Assembly: GCA_025359985.1 (NCBI GenBank)
Contig: JANYDB010000128.1
Location: 1-64,000, forward strand
Direction: 5' to 3'
From: Burkholderiales bacterium
GTDB taxonomy: Bacteria; Pseudomonadota; Gammaproteobacteria; Burkholderiales; Usitatibacteraceae
DNA: 64,000 nucleotides
In this document: positions 1 to 8,598 of the stretch, piece by piece
How positions within the stretch are numbered: position 1 is the first letter of the stretch
Layout of the letters: every line of letters begins with the position of its first letter
Notes under the pieces: generated by a model
Database searches by the model: none
What the model saw: only the letters and a program-made list of their open reading frames with translations
What the model was told of the DNA's origin: nothing
Made by a program: the position numbers and the translations under genes

Positions 1-199
1 AGCTGGTGCCATCGCCATGCTGAAAAATGACGCGGCGTTCAAACACATAGCGGTTATCGCGAAGCTCATCTGACGCCGGATGCGGCACTTCAAGCTCAAG
101 CAAGCCGCATAACTCCGTGATAAAAAGTTGCGCGTTCGCCAGCTCACTGCCGGAGGCGTTAGACCATCGGGAAATAAATTTTTCAGTGGCTGCCGTCAT
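1..199 (-). CDS. DNA methyltransferase, N-terminal fragment (class I SAM-dependent, type IIG-like), cut by window edge
   Basis: Reading the minus strand from an ATG at 199 gives 66 residues with no stop before the window edge. The fragment has the pattern FISRW, then NAQLFITELCGLLEL, then NRYVFERRVIFQHGDGTS. From memory this resembles the N-terminus of large class I SAM-dependent DNA methyltransferases of restriction-modification type, which start with a helical 'F..RW...ANxQLFLxELC' segment followed by 'YVFER..' strands. The catalytic domain lies outside the window, so activity and specificity cannot be judged. It is the outermost gene of an accessory-looking edge, next to a truncated dinD. 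Its upstream region carries an 11-bp tandem repeat at 239-282. Confidence is moderate because only the N-terminus is visible. Confidence 0.55.
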   Translation of the reverse strand, partial: MTAATEKFISRWSNASGSELANAQLFITELCGLLELEVPHPASDELRDNRYVFERRVIFQHGDGTS

Positions 200-238
200 G
201 GAATGCCGTGCTTTTTAGAGCTTATGAATATCATTTTC

Positions 239-282
239 ATTTCATCGCTATTTCGCTGTTATTTCGCCGTTATTTCACTGTT
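239..282. repeat. four imperfect 11-bp tandem repeats upstream of the methyltransferase
   Basis: Three clear copies (ATTTCGCTGTT at 250-260, ATTTCGCCGTT at 261-271, ATTTCACTGTT at 272-282) follow a more degenerate one (ATTTCATCGCT at 239-249). The array starts 40 bp upstream of the methyltransferase start codon at 199. The unit is close to one helical turn, so the A/T tracts recur on the same DNA face. That would suit bent DNA or a repeated protein-binding site; this role is inference. Confidence 0.75.
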
Positions 283-421
283 ATAGCGTTATAAAAGTTA
301 TTGCTATATTTAATCATGCCCTGAGGTGAAACAACAAATTGATCAAGAGTTTTCGATTTTTTTTAGTTGTTTGGCAACTTTGAATGGCCCTTGTTAATCA
401 AGCTTGCGCTTATCAATCGCA

Positions 422-970
422 TCACCCAGCAGGCCGCTTCAATCGCGCTTGGCTAGTTTCAGCTTTGGCGTCGTGGAACACGCCAAACATCTTGGTCTGC
501 ATGCCAGCATTTTGGGCTGCGCCGGATAATGCTCTGAACTCTTTAGAGGTTTGCTTGCGCAACTCCAGCCGCTCGACGTCGGCCGCCAACTGATCGGAAA
601 GCTCCTGCCGCCGGGTTTGAACCGCAAAATATTGCTGTGCACGCGCAATTTCCGGTTTGCGCGGATCGCCATTCTGTGCGATCAGGTAGCAGGCGAAGCG
701 CGAGAGTGGGTCGTCGTCGACTATCTGGACGGCACCTTTGCCACCGGTGATCGGTTTGCCAGCGTCGGCAAAGTGATGTTCAGGCGGGTTCCCTGACCCT
801 TTACAAGAAATTTCCGCGCGTTCAATCGCTTGTTCAAAGCGCCGCCTTTGGCTATAGCCGAGCAGGGGTTGCAGGTCGCGGGCGCTCCAGTATTTGGCAT
901 CGTATTCATTGACCTGCTTTAACGCTTTAAATGAATCGCCAACAATCGTAGCTTGATTTTTATTGGGCAT
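422..970 (-). pseudogene. dinD: DinD (DNA-damage-inducible protein D), truncated remnant
   Basis: The 182-residue product contains the diagnostic N-terminal and central part of DinD: YWSARDLQPLLGYSQRRRF near residues 26-45, LSRFACYLIAQNGDPRKPEIA near 89-109 and YFAVQTRRQEL near 114-124. E. coli DinD is a non-essential LexA-regulated protein of about 274 residues that affects RecA filaments. Here the family-like sequence stops around residue 165 and the tail is unrelated. A short DinD-like DAIDKRK stretch is readable just beyond the stop in another frame (about 385-420), and no equivalent of the last 80-90 residues follows. I read this as a decayed gene with a lost 3' end; a functional short form is possible. 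No clear LexA box was found upstream. Confidence 0.7.
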
Positions 971-1099
971 TGTTGCCGCTCTCGTTCAATGGTGAACCAT
1001 GGCTTTTCTTGTGCTTGTTGTTGCAATTGGGCTTGCAGTTGCATGTTTCTCGCAGGCAAATCATACCGCCACAAACTGGATTACCGATCTATGTACCCA

Positions 1100-1951
1100 T
1101 CACTGATCAATCGATTGTTTATACCGCTGCCGGGCGGCCTCTTCTTTGATCACTTCATCAATTTCGCGGATCAGACCTTTTACATCGGCGGATTTTTCGC
1201 TGCGTTTGAAGTGGCCGGTGAGCGGGGTATCGGTTACTAATTTTCCACTTTTGTAGATCGCCCAGATTTCACGCCCGTAGTCGGTGGTGAGTAGCCCGGG
1301 GGCGAAACGGCTGAACCATATTTTCAGGTTTTCGACATCACGCAGCAACAGCGCTTCGGCGCTGTTATTGCCGGCGGCGTCGACGGCTTGCGGCAGATCG
1401 ATGATGACCGGCCCATCGGCGTCGATCAGCACGTTGTATTCGGAGAGGTCGCCATGAATCATGCCAGCGCATAGCATCAGCACCACTTGCCGGATCAGGA
1501 AAAGATGATATTCACGCGCTTTGTCCGCACTCAGCTCGACATCATTGAGCCTCGGCGCAGCGTGGCCGTTTTCATCGGTTATAAGCTCCATTAGCAGCAC
1601 GCCATTGAGAAAATTGTAGGCCCTAGGAACCCGCACGCCAGCAGCGGCTAACCGGTGCAGCGCTTCAACTTCGGCGTTTTGCCAGGCTTCTTCCTGCTCT
1701 TGGCGCCCAAAGCGGGAACCCTTTTCCATGGCGCGTGCGCGACGGCTATTTTTGACCTTGCGACCTTCGGTGTATTGAACCGCTTGGCGAAAGCTGCGTT
1801 TATCGGCTTCTTTATAGACCTTGGCGCAGCGCACATCATCGCCACAACGCACCACAAAAACGATGGCCTCTTTGCCGCTCATAAGCTGGCGGATGACCTC
1901 GTCAATCAGGCCTTCTTCAACCAGCGGTTGTAATCTTGGGGGGATTTTCAT
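1100..1951 (-). CDS. RIO1-like serine protein kinase (PA4780 family)
   Basis: This 283-residue protein has the compact bacterial RIO-kinase layout. There is an ATP-lysine region RCAKVYKE (K44), a catalytic loop HGDLSEYN (residues 166-173, D168 and N173) and a metal-binding IIDLPQ with D185. RIO kinases lack the long activation loop of eukaryotic Ser/Thr kinases. Bacterial members of the PA4780 type are widespread in proteobacteria, but their substrates are not established to my knowledge. The residues needed for phosphotransfer are present, so it is probably an active soluble cytoplasmic kinase. It stands alone, divergent from rarA across a 369-bp gap. Confidence 0.85.
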   Translation of the reverse strand: MKIPPRLQPLVEEGLIDEVIRQLMSGKEAIVFVVRCGDDVRCAKVYKEADKRSFRQAVQYTEGRKVKNSRRARAMEKGSRFGRQEQEEAWQNAEVEALHRLAAAGVRVPRAYNFLNGVLLMELITDENGHAAPRLNDVELSADKAREYHLFLIRQVVLMLCAGMIHGDLSEYNVLIDADGPVIIDLPQAVDAAGNNSAEALLLRDVENLKIWFSRFAPGLLTTDYGREIWAIYKSGKLVTDTPLTGHFKRSEKSADVKGLIREIDEVIKEEAARQRYKQSIDQ

Positions 1952-1985
1952 GAATAGTGAGCGTTGCGTTTAGGTGGTGCTGTCG

Positions 1986-2007
1986 TGATGCTTTAGTGAT
2001 GCTTTAG
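1986..2007. repeat. 11-bp tandem duplication
   Basis: Two perfect copies of TGATGCTTTAG lie head to tail (1986-1996 and 1997-2007), 35-56 bp upstream of the RIO-kinase start. The unit length equals that of the array at 239-282. Confidence 0.8.
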
Positions 2008-2073
2008 TGGTACTTCGGTAACAGATTTTGTTAATTCTACTGGGTTTCTATCGATGCATAGCGAGCGTATGCG

Positions 2074-2121
2074 ACTCTTTGGCTCTCAACGCTGATCAGC
2101 GGCTCTCAGCGGTCAAAGAGT
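2074..2121. repeat. nested inverted repeat
   Basis: An 8-bp outer inverted repeat (ACTCTTTG at 2074-2081, CAAAGAGT at 2114-2121) encloses a perfect 12-bp palindrome CGCTGATCAGCG (2090-2101) and two copies of GGCTCTCA (2081-2088, 2101-2108). It could be a cruciform or operator cluster, or a transcript hairpin. No T-tract follows, so a terminator is unlikely. Confidence 0.6.
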
Positions 2122-2320
2122 TCAACGGGTTGTTGAAGTCTGTAAGGATCACGAGACGGCCAGGGTTGAGCGATTGGTGTTAAATTCTTGAGCAGGTTGA
2201 TTTCATCAGCGATGTATTGTTCATTAATTTTGATTAAACCCTAGCATCAGAGCGGTACAGGGAGCATTTTAGCCTGAAGATGCCCGCAGAATATAGACTT
2301 TTAAATTTTAGCGACAACAG

Positions 2321-3688
2321 ATGAGTGATTTATTTTCCACAGTTGGAGTTGAAGGTGGGGCCGCATTTCAGTCGCCGCCTGTACCGGTGGCCGATGTGTC
2401 CAGTACGTCCACGGTGCCGCTGGCAGAGCGGCTGCGCCCGCGTACGCTGGCGGATGTGATTGGGCAGGCACACCTGACCGGCGAAGGCATGCCGTTACGA
2501 ATCGCGTTTGATTCGGGCAAGCCGCATTCGATGATTTTGTGGGGGCCGCCCGGTGTCGGCAAGACGACGATTGCGCGGCTCATGGCGACGGCTTTTGAGG
2601 CAGATTTTATTGCGCTCTCGGCGGTGCTTTCCGGCGTGAAGGAAATTCGCGAAGCCATTGAGCGTGCGAATATGAATCGCAATAATTTGCAGCGGCGCAC
2701 GATTTTATTTGTCGATGAGGTGCATCGGTTTAATAAAAGCCAGCAGGATGCGTTTCTGCCGCATGTGGAATCGGGGCTGGTGACGTTTATCGGCGCAACC
2801 ACCGAGAACCCGTCTTTTGAATTAAACAATGCGCTGCTCTCACGCGCGGCAGTGTACGTGCTGAAATCGCTCGATGATGAGGCGCTGATGCTGATGTTTG
2901 AGCATGCCGCACTCGCCGTGCTGGGCGGCACGCTTATTGAGGATGAGGCGAAAAAGCAGATGGTGAGCATGGCCGACGGCGATGGTCGGCGTTTGCTGAA
3001 TCTGGTTGAGCAGCTTGCCACCGCGATTGAAAATAAAAACGTCGCGAGTGTGGATGTGGCTTTTGTCGAGACGGTGCTGGCACGTGCCGCCAAGCGTTTT
3101 GATAAAGGCGGCGATAATTTTTACGATCAGATTTCAGCATTGCACAAAAGCGTGCGCGGTTCTGATCCCGATGCATCGCTGTATTGGTTTTGCCGCATGC
3201 TTGATGGCGGGGCTGATCCGCGCTATCTGGCGCGGCGCATGATCCGTATGGCGACTGAAGATATTGGTCTGGCTGATCCACGTGCTCTTGAAATGACGAT
3301 GGCCGCCGCCACAGTTTATGAGCGGCTCGGTTCACCCGAAGGTGAATTAGCGCTGGCCGAAGCGGTCATTTATTTGGCCGTCGCGGCAAAATCAAACGCG
3401 GTCTATGCGGCCTATAACGAGGTGCGCGCCTTCATCAAGCAGGATGAATCGCGCCCCGTGCCGATGCAACTCCGCAACGCGCCCACCAAACTGATGAAAA
3501 ATCTGGGCATGGGTGCAGGCTATCGTTATGCGCATCAGGAGGAGGGCGCTTACGCCGCAGGTGAAACTTATTTGCCGGACGGCATCGGTGCACAGCAATG
3601 GTATCGCCCGACGGATCGCGGGCTGGAAGCAAAAATTCGTGAAAAACTTGCGCAATTGCGTGAGCTTGATTCAAACTATCGGAAATGA
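2321..3688 (+). CDS. rarA: Replication-associated recombination ATPase RarA (MgsA)
   Basis: RarA is a AAA+ ATPase related to clamp-loader subunits and RuvB that acts at stalled replication forks. The 455-residue length fits the family. A Walker A GPPGVGKT sits at residues 75-82, and a Walker B/box with DEVHRFNKSQQD near residue 130. A TTENPSFELNNALLSRA segment matches sensor-1 and the arginine-finger region. The C-terminal half (GADPRYLARRMIRMATEDIGLADP, quoted here only as a landmark from about residue 300) is the tetramerisation domain typical of RarA/WRNIP1. It is followed by serS, an arrangement frequent in betaproteobacteria. Start at the ATG at 2321; no strong Shine-Dalgarno is visible. 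Confidence 0.96.
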   Translation: MSDLFSTVGVEGGAAFQSPPVPVADVSSTSTVPLAERLRPRTLADVIGQAHLTGEGMPLRIAFDSGKPHSMILWGPPGVGKTTIARLMATAFEADFIALSAVLSGVKEIREAIERANMNRNNLQRRTILFVDEVHRFNKSQQDAFLPHVESGLVTFIGATTENPSFELNNALLSRAAVYVLKSLDDEALMLMFEHAALAVLGGTLIEDEAKKQMVSMADGDGRRLLNLVEQLATAIENKNVASVDVAFVETVLARAAKRFDKGGDNFYDQISALHKSVRGSDPDASLYWFCRMLDGGADPRYLARRMIRMATEDIGLADPRALEMTMAAATVYERLGSPEGELALAEAVIYLAVAAKSNAVYAAYNEVRAFIKQDESRPVPMQLRNAPTKLMKNLGMGAGYRYAHQEEGAYAAGETYLPDGIGAQQWYRPTDRGLEAKIREKLAQLRELDSNYRK

Positions 3689-3749
3689 AAACAATTTTGC
3701 TATTTCACTCAACTGTGCAACAAAGCAGTTCATCCAGCCGCTCCTCTCG

Positions 3750-3770
3750 GGCGCGCTAGCGCCGCCTTTA
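3750..3770 (+). terminator. possible weak rho-independent terminator after rarA
   Basis: GGCGC (3750-3754) and GCGCC (3759-3763) form a 5-bp GC stem with a GCTA loop, followed by GCCTTTATT. The stem is short and the T-tract poor, so this is tentative. Confidence 0.3.
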
Positions 3771-3783
3771 TTGACGTTACGCC

Positions 3784-3799
3784 ATATCAATATTGATAT
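3784..3799. promoter_or_regulatory. perfect 16-bp AT-rich palindrome upstream of serS
   Basis: ATATCAATATTGATAT reads identically on both strands. It lies 114 bp before the serS start in the 224-bp rarA-serS gap. A dimeric repressor site is possible, but no regulator can be named. Confidence 0.4.
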
Positions 3800-3912
3800 T
3801 AACAAGACCCGTTTGATTCAGGGCGAGCGCTTTAAAAATTTCTTTCATCGTTCTGCCGCTCCAGTCGGTAGTTCGTAATATTGCATAAGACAAACTCCAG
3901 GGAAATATTCAA

Positions 3913-5184
3913 ATGTTAGATCTCCAACAACTCCGCAAAGATTTACCCACCGTCGTCGCCGGTCTGGCGCGGCGCCATCACATTTTCGATGAGGCGCAAT
4001 TTCGCGCGCTCGAAGATGAACGCAAAAAACTGCAAATGCACACTGAAGAACTGCAAGCCAAGCGCAATGCCGCCTCAAAACAAATCGGCATGATGAAAGG
4101 TAAAGGCGACGACACAACCGCGGTGATGGCGGATGTGGCAGGGTTGGGCGAGAACCTGAAAGCGAATGAAATTGCGCTGAGTGAATTGCAGGAAAAACTC
4201 AATGCTTTTTTGCGGCAGATTCCCAATATTCCACGCGCAGAAGTGCCCGCCGGAAAATCAGAGCACGATAATGTAAAGGTTCGACAATGGGGCACCCCGA
4301 AAGTGTTCAACTTCACGGTAAAAGACCATGTGGATATTGGTGAAGCGCTCGGCGGAATTGATTTTGCAACGGCTGCAAAGCTAAGCGGGGCGCGGTTCTC
4401 GGTGCTTCGCGGCGGAGTCGCGCGGCTGCATCGGGCATTGGCGCAGTTCATGTTGAATACCCATACTCTGGAACATGGTTACACCGAAGTGTATGTGCCA
4501 TACATGGTGAACGATTATTGCATCGACGGCGTGACCAATCTTGAAAAATTTCGTGACGATGGATTCAAGATTGAAGGCCGCGATATGTATTTGATCCCGA
4601 CCGCCGAAGTACCGGTGACCAATTTTGTGCGTGATGAAATCGTGGATGCCAAACAATTGCCCATGAAGTATGCGTGTCACTCGCCCTGCTTTCGTTCGGA
4701 AGCGGGTAGCTATGGCAAAGACACACGCGGCATGATTCGCCAACATCAGTTTGACAAGGTTGAGGTGGTACAAATGGTGGCGCCGGAAAACTCGGTGGCG
4801 GCGCATGAGGAGCTAGTGCTGCACGCTGAAACCATTTTGCAAAAGCTGGATCTGCCCTACCGGACGATGTTGCTGTGTACCGGCGATATGGGTTTTGCAA
4901 GCGCAAAAACTTATGATCTTGAGGTTTGGCTTCCGGCGCAAAATGCGTATCGGGAAATTTCATCGTGCTCGTTATATGAAGCCTTTCAGGCGCGCCGCAT
5001 GATGGCGCGATGCAAAAATGCGCAAGGCAAAACTGAGTATCTGCATACTGTAAATGGCTCAGGTTTAGCCGTAGGCCGCACGCTGGTGGCGATACTGGAA
5101 AATTATCAGAACGCGGACGGTAGTGTGACGATACCGAGCGCTTTGGTGCCGTACATGGGTGGTATCACCAAGCTGGCTGCCTAG
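3913..5184 (+). CDS. serS: Seryl-tRNA synthetase
   Basis: This class II aminoacyl-tRNA synthetase charges tRNA-Ser and provides Ser-tRNA for selenocysteine formation where that pathway exists. The 423 residues begin with the tRNA-binding coiled-coil arm (about residues 1-110, [15 protein letters not shown] onward, rich in K/E heptads). The catalytic core includes the TAEVPVTNF serine-binding loop, the motif 2 region [22 protein letters not shown] and motif 3 [16 protein letters not shown] near the C-terminus. Length and order of motifs are normal. The gene after it overlaps or abuts its stop, implying cotranscription. Confidence 0.98.
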   Translation: MLDLQQLRKDLPTVVAGLARRHHIFDEAQFRALEDERKKLQMHTEELQAKRNAASKQIGMMKGKGDDTTAVMADVAGLGENLKANEIALSELQEKLNAFLRQIPNIPRAEVPAGKSEHDNVKVRQWGTPKVFNFTVKDHVDIGEALGGIDFATAAKLSGARFSVLRGGVARLHRALAQFMLNTHTLEHGYTEVYVPYMVNDYCIDGVTNLEKFRDDGFKIEGRDMYLIPTAEVPVTNFVRDEIVDAKQLPMKYACHSPCFRSEAGSYGKDTRGMIRQHQFDKVEVVQMVAPENSVAAHEELVLHAETILQKLDLPYRTMLLCTGDMGFASAKTYDLEVWLPAQNAYREISSCSLYEAFQARRMMARCKNAQGKTEYLHTVNGSGLAVGRTLVAILENYQNADGSVTIPSALVPYMGGITKLAA

Positions 5185-5824
5185 GTTGAGCAAGCCCACT
5201 ACCTTAATTCTAATCCGGCACGGTGAAACGGAGTGGAATCGTGAGGGCCGTATTCAAGGGCATACCGATTCCGCGTTAACGGCTGCGGGCATTGCGCAGG
5301 CCGAGGCCTGTGCTGCAAGGCTGGGCGATGATCATATCAACCACGCAATCGATCAGATCATCGCCAGCGATTTGGGGCGCACACGGCATACAGCGGCGCT
5401 ATTGAATAGTCGGCTGCAACAGCCCATTCATGTCGATGCGCGGCTGCGCGAACGCTCATTTGGTATTGCGGAAGGCAGCACCTACAGTGAGCTGGATAGC
5501 CAATACCCGGAGATGTTCTCAAGACTGCGTGAGGTTGATCCGCATTACGCCATCGAAGGTGCAGAGAGCCGCGCGCAATTTCATCAGCGGGTGCGCGAAT
5601 CAATACACGCGATTGCAGCTCAGCATGTGGGACAACGCGTACTCCTCGTCACCCATGGCGGGGTGCTCGGTGCGATTTATCGATGGTTGAATAATTTATC
5701 GATTGCCAGTCCGCACAAAATTGATATTCCCAATGTGGGCTATAACCGCATCAGCACGGTGGGTGATGAATGGCGGGTCGAGGTGTGGGGTGATGTTTCG
5801 CACCTGGTGAATGCGGCCGCTTAG
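5159..5824 (+). CDS. Histidine phosphatase family protein (phosphoglycerate mutase-like)
   Basis: This member of the histidine phosphatase superfamily has the catalytic [19 protein letters not shown] segment near the N-terminus (phospho-histidine in RHG) and a second VTHGGVLG histidine motif near the C-terminus. Such bacterial proteins are often named cofactor-dependent phosphoglycerate mutase or GpmB/CobC-like; the substrate cannot be told from sequence. At 221 residues from a GTG at 5159 it would overlap the serS end by 26 bp. A TTG at 5186, two bases after the serS stop, gives [14 protein letters not shown], which matches the usual family start better. I keep the longer limit and note that the true start is probably 5186. 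Confidence 0.85.
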   Translation: MVSPSWLPRLSKPTTLILIRHGETEWNREGRIQGHTDSALTAAGIAQAEACAARLGDDHINHAIDQIIASDLGRTRHTAALLNSRLQQPIHVDARLRERSFGIAEGSTYSELDSQYPEMFSRLREVDPHYAIEGAESRAQFHQRVRESIHAIAAQHVGQRVLLVTHGGVLGAIYRWLNNLSIASPHKIDIPNVGYNRISTVGDEWRVEVWGDVSHLVNAAA

Positions 5825-5834
5825 CGTATGCAGC

Positions 5835-7457
5835 TCATTGCAACTTGGCAGGCGCTGCTGCCGGTGTCGTTGCGGGGGGAAGCACTGGCGAAAGTAGGTT
5901 CACCGGGGGCGGCAGTGGTAACGGCTTGGGTAATTTTAAACCGGGCTGTTTGGGTTTTGCCGCTTCAGATTTTGTTGTTTCAGTTCGGCCCATTTCAGTA
6001 TCGCTAAGCATTAAATCAAAACCATTCTCCGGCTCCAGCGGCTTTTCCAGCTTGGTCAGAATATCGCTGTAATTACGAATATTTTCGACAAACTGTACCG
6101 CCTCATCACCGCGCGCGGTGCCGTGCTTCAGGTTTTCATAATGCTCTGGCTCGCGCAGTTTTAAATATGCTTTTTTTACATCAAGCCATACATCGGCATT
6201 CAGATTGAGCCGTTTGGTGAGAATGCGCGCATCTTCCAAATGGCCGTAACCCTGGTTGTAAGCTGCTAATGCGAGCCAGGTACGATCAGGCTCCTGAATA
6301 CGGACCGGAACCGTATCGCGTAGCAGCGCCAAATAACGTGAGCCGCCGAGAATAGATTCACGTGCATCCAGCCGATTTTTGACACCCATGCGGTCGGCGG
6401 TATCTTCGGTTAGCATCATCAGGCCGCGCACGCCGGTGGGCGATGTTGCCAGCGGTTCCCAGTGCGATTCCTGATAGCCAATGGCTGCCAGTACGCGCCA
6501 GTCAATACCAGTGAGTTGTTGCGCCTCATGAAAATAGGGCCGCAGCTTGGGTAACACGCTTTGCATTTTTTCCAGTATCGCTTCGGAGTCCACTGCCTGA
6601 ATACGATTGGTGTGACCGTAATAGCGATCAATCAATCGGTTAAGCGTGCCGTTGCTGCGAATCTTATCGAAAAAAGCTGCAGATGTTTGCTGTGTTTCAA
6701 AATCAGTCTGCGGTGAGAATGCCCACGCTATTTTTGATTCGCGTCCCACATTAAACGCGCTGGCCAAATCAGGATGGACACGTTTGGCAACCTGGAACGC
6801 GAAACTATCCACTAACGAAAAATCACTTTTGCCGGATTCGATATGCGTCAGTAATTCATCGAGCGTGGTCTCAGCGGGCAACACATCCATCACGATGCTG
6901 GGTACTTCACCAGTTAAGCTACGTACTAAATCATGTGCGGGCGTCTCGGCAATTACGGCAACGCGCTTGCCAGCCAGCGCATTTAGCGCTTTTGGTTTGG
7001 GCTCAGCGACGCGATAAATCAACTGGTGCTGGAGTAATTTGTAGCTAGGACTAAACGAAAACTGCTGACGCAATTCAGGCGTGGGGGTTAAGCCCGCCAC
7101 CGCAACATGACCACGATTGTCTTTAAGCGCAGCCAGCAATGCAGGATAACTGGAGTACACCAAAAATTTGGGTGCGGCCCCCAGCTCGCGCGCAAATAAT
7201 GTCGCCAGATCATGTTCAAAACCGGTTTGGGTTTCGTCAGGCCCTTTACCGGCCTCAGCAATACTCTGCGTCGTGGTGGGGCCGCGGAGGGTGAGAAAAA
7301 TAACCTCGCCGGTTTGGCGCGGCGCTTTTAACGGCATTCGCAGCCAAAATGGCTCATAGGTTGTTTCCCGCACCCCAAACCCAAGCGATACGAAACCCGC
7401 CGCCACCGCTGCGGTGAGCAAACTACCGATAATAATTTTTCGACGCATGCGTTTCAT
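5835..7457 (-). CDS. mltF: Membrane-bound lytic murein transglycosylase F
   Basis: MltF cleaves the MurNAc-GlcNAc bond of peptidoglycan to give 1,6-anhydro ends. The 540-residue protein has an N-terminal positively charged signal/anchor (MKRMRRK followed by a hydrophobic stretch, residues 8-28). A periplasmic solute-binding-like (SBP_bac_3) domain covers about residues 50-285, and a C-terminal SLT domain about 305-465. The catalytic glutamate is E330 in GYQESHWEP, followed by the substrate-groove motif TGVRGLMML. A proline-rich tail (after about residue 495) is unusual in amount and probably unstructured. It is convergent with the phosphatase gene, only 10 bp apart. Confidence 0.95.
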   Translation of the reverse strand: MKRMRRKIIIGSLLTAAVAAGFVSLGFGVRETTYEPFWLRMPLKAPRQTGEVIFLTLRGPTTTQSIAEAGKGPDETQTGFEHDLATLFARELGAAPKFLVYSSYPALLAALKDNRGHVAVAGLTPTPELRQQFSFSPSYKLLQHQLIYRVAEPKPKALNALAGKRVAVIAETPAHDLVRSLTGEVPSIVMDVLPAETTLDELLTHIESGKSDFSLVDSFAFQVAKRVHPDLASAFNVGRESKIAWAFSPQTDFETQQTSAAFFDKIRSNGTLNRLIDRYYGHTNRIQAVDSEAILEKMQSVLPKLRPYFHEAQQLTGIDWRVLAAIGYQESHWEPLATSPTGVRGLMMLTEDTADRMGVKNRLDARESILGGSRYLALLRDTVPVRIQEPDRTWLALAAYNQGYGHLEDARILTKRLNLNADVWLDVKKAYLKLREPEHYENLKHGTARGDEAVQFVENIRNYSDILTKLEKPLEPENGFDLMLSDTEMGRTETTKSEAAKPKQPGLKLPKPLPLPPPVNLLSPVLPPATTPAAAPAKLQ

Positions 7458-7487
7458 TAGAGCGAGATATGCGTGCCGATAATCCCG

Positions 7488-8474
7488 CTAAGGGATAATC
7501 ACCAGCTTGCCGGTCGCGCGGCGGGCGAGTAAATCATTTAATGCTTGCGGTGCTTCATCAAGCGAATAGGTGCGTGAGATCAGCGGGCGAATTTTACCCT
7601 CGGCCATCCAGCCCATCATTTCTATGATCCCGCCCATATTGGCTTTAGGTTCGCGCTTGGCGAATTCGCCCCAGAACACACCCATAATCGACGCGCCTTT
7701 CAGCAACGGCAAATTCCATGGCAATGCCGGAATCGGGCCAGCTGCAAAACCAATCACCAGATAGCGCCCGCGCCACGCAATTGAGCGAAAGGCAGGCTCT
7801 GCGAACGGGCCACCGACAGGGTCAAAAATAACATCCGGGCCGCGACCTTCGGTAATACGTTTCAAGGCTTCACGCAAATCTTCTGTTTCATAATTGATGA
7901 GCGCATCGGCACCATGTTGTTTGCAAATATTGAGCTTCGCATCCGATGAAGCGGCGGCAATGACGCGCGCGCCGAGCGCTTTGCCGATTTCAACTGCGGC
8001 CAAACCCACACCACCGGCTGCGCCCAACACCAGCATGGTCTCACCCGCTTTCAATGCGGCGCGATCGCGCACGGCATGCCATGAAGTGCCGTATGCCAAG
8101 GTAAATACCGCAGCCACTTGTGCGTCCAGATTAGGTGGCATCGGCATGATGACCGCAGCAGGGGCAATGACTTCTTCAGCGAATCCACCGATGCCACAAA
8201 ACGCTACTACACGGTCACCGGCTTTAAAGTGTTTGACCCCATCACCGACTGAAATAATTTCGCCAGCCACTTCGGCACCTGGGGTGAAAGGGAAGGGCGG
8301 CTGCAATTGATATTTGCCCTGAACGATCAGTGCATCTGGAAAATTAACGCCAGCGGCTAATACCTGAATCCGCACCTCATCTGGTTTGGGTTCGCGCACC
8401 GCGATGTTAACAACACTGAGTTGATCGGGTGTGCCCCATTGCGCACAACTGACAGCACGGAAGAAAGCGCTCAT
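7488..8474 (-). CDS. NADPH:quinone oxidoreductase / zinc-type alcohol dehydrogenase-like protein (MDR superfamily)
   Basis: This is a medium-chain dehydrogenase/reductase of the quinone oxidoreductase branch. It has an N-terminal GroES-like domain with PGAEVAGEIISVGDGV, then a Rossmann fold with the NADP-binding LVLGAAGGVGLAAVEIGKALGA. No structural zinc cysteine cluster is seen, consistent with the zinc-free QOR group. The open frame extends to 8693. I start at 8474 (MSAFFRAVSCAQWGTP) because a GGAG Shine-Dalgarno sits at the right distance and the homologous N-terminus begins here, giving 328 residues. Upstream codons probably belong to the divergent promoter region shared with ispD. The physiological acceptor is unknown. 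Confidence 0.88.
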   Translation of the reverse strand: MSAFFRAVSCAQWGTPDQLSVVNIAVREPKPDEVRIQVLAAGVNFPDALIVQGKYQLQPPFPFTPGAEVAGEIISVGDGVKHFKAGDRVVAFCGIGGFAEEVIAPAAVIMPMPPNLDAQVAAVFTLAYGTSWHAVRDRAALKAGETMLVLGAAGGVGLAAVEIGKALGARVIAAASSDAKLNICKQHGADALINYETEDLREALKRITEGRGPDVIFDPVGGPFAEPAFRSIAWRGRYLVIGFAAGPIPALPWNLPLLKGASIMGVFWGEFAKREPKANMGGIIEMMGWMAEGKIRPLISRTYSLDEAPQALNDLLARRATGKLVIIP

Positions 8475-8598
8475 AACAACTCCAAAAATATTTTCAGGGA
8501 TAATACCAAAGATGCGCACAAGGTTATCACGGGCATACAACGATAAATTTAAGCCGTCGGCTATCAATCTATAATGAGCGCTGAATTCAAAAAATAAA

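Larger units (their letters stand above)
1952..2320. other. 369-bp divergent intergenic region rich in small repeats (RIO kinase / rarA)
   Basis: No ORF or RNA gene could be supported here. The region contains an 11-bp direct duplication (1986-2007) and a nested inverted-repeat structure (2074-2121), listed separately. It must hold the promoters of the flanking divergent genes, but I found no convincing -35/-10 pair. Confidence 0.5.

Noticed and set aside
239-282. Possible CRISPR-like array
   Set aside because: Units are 11 bp with no spacers, so it is a simple tandem repeat. The other repeats of the window were rejected as CRISPR for the same reason.
2368-3093. 241-codon open frame antisense to rarA
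   Set aside because: Ser/Ala/Arg-rich composition typical of a shadow frame opposite a real AAA+ gene; no motif.
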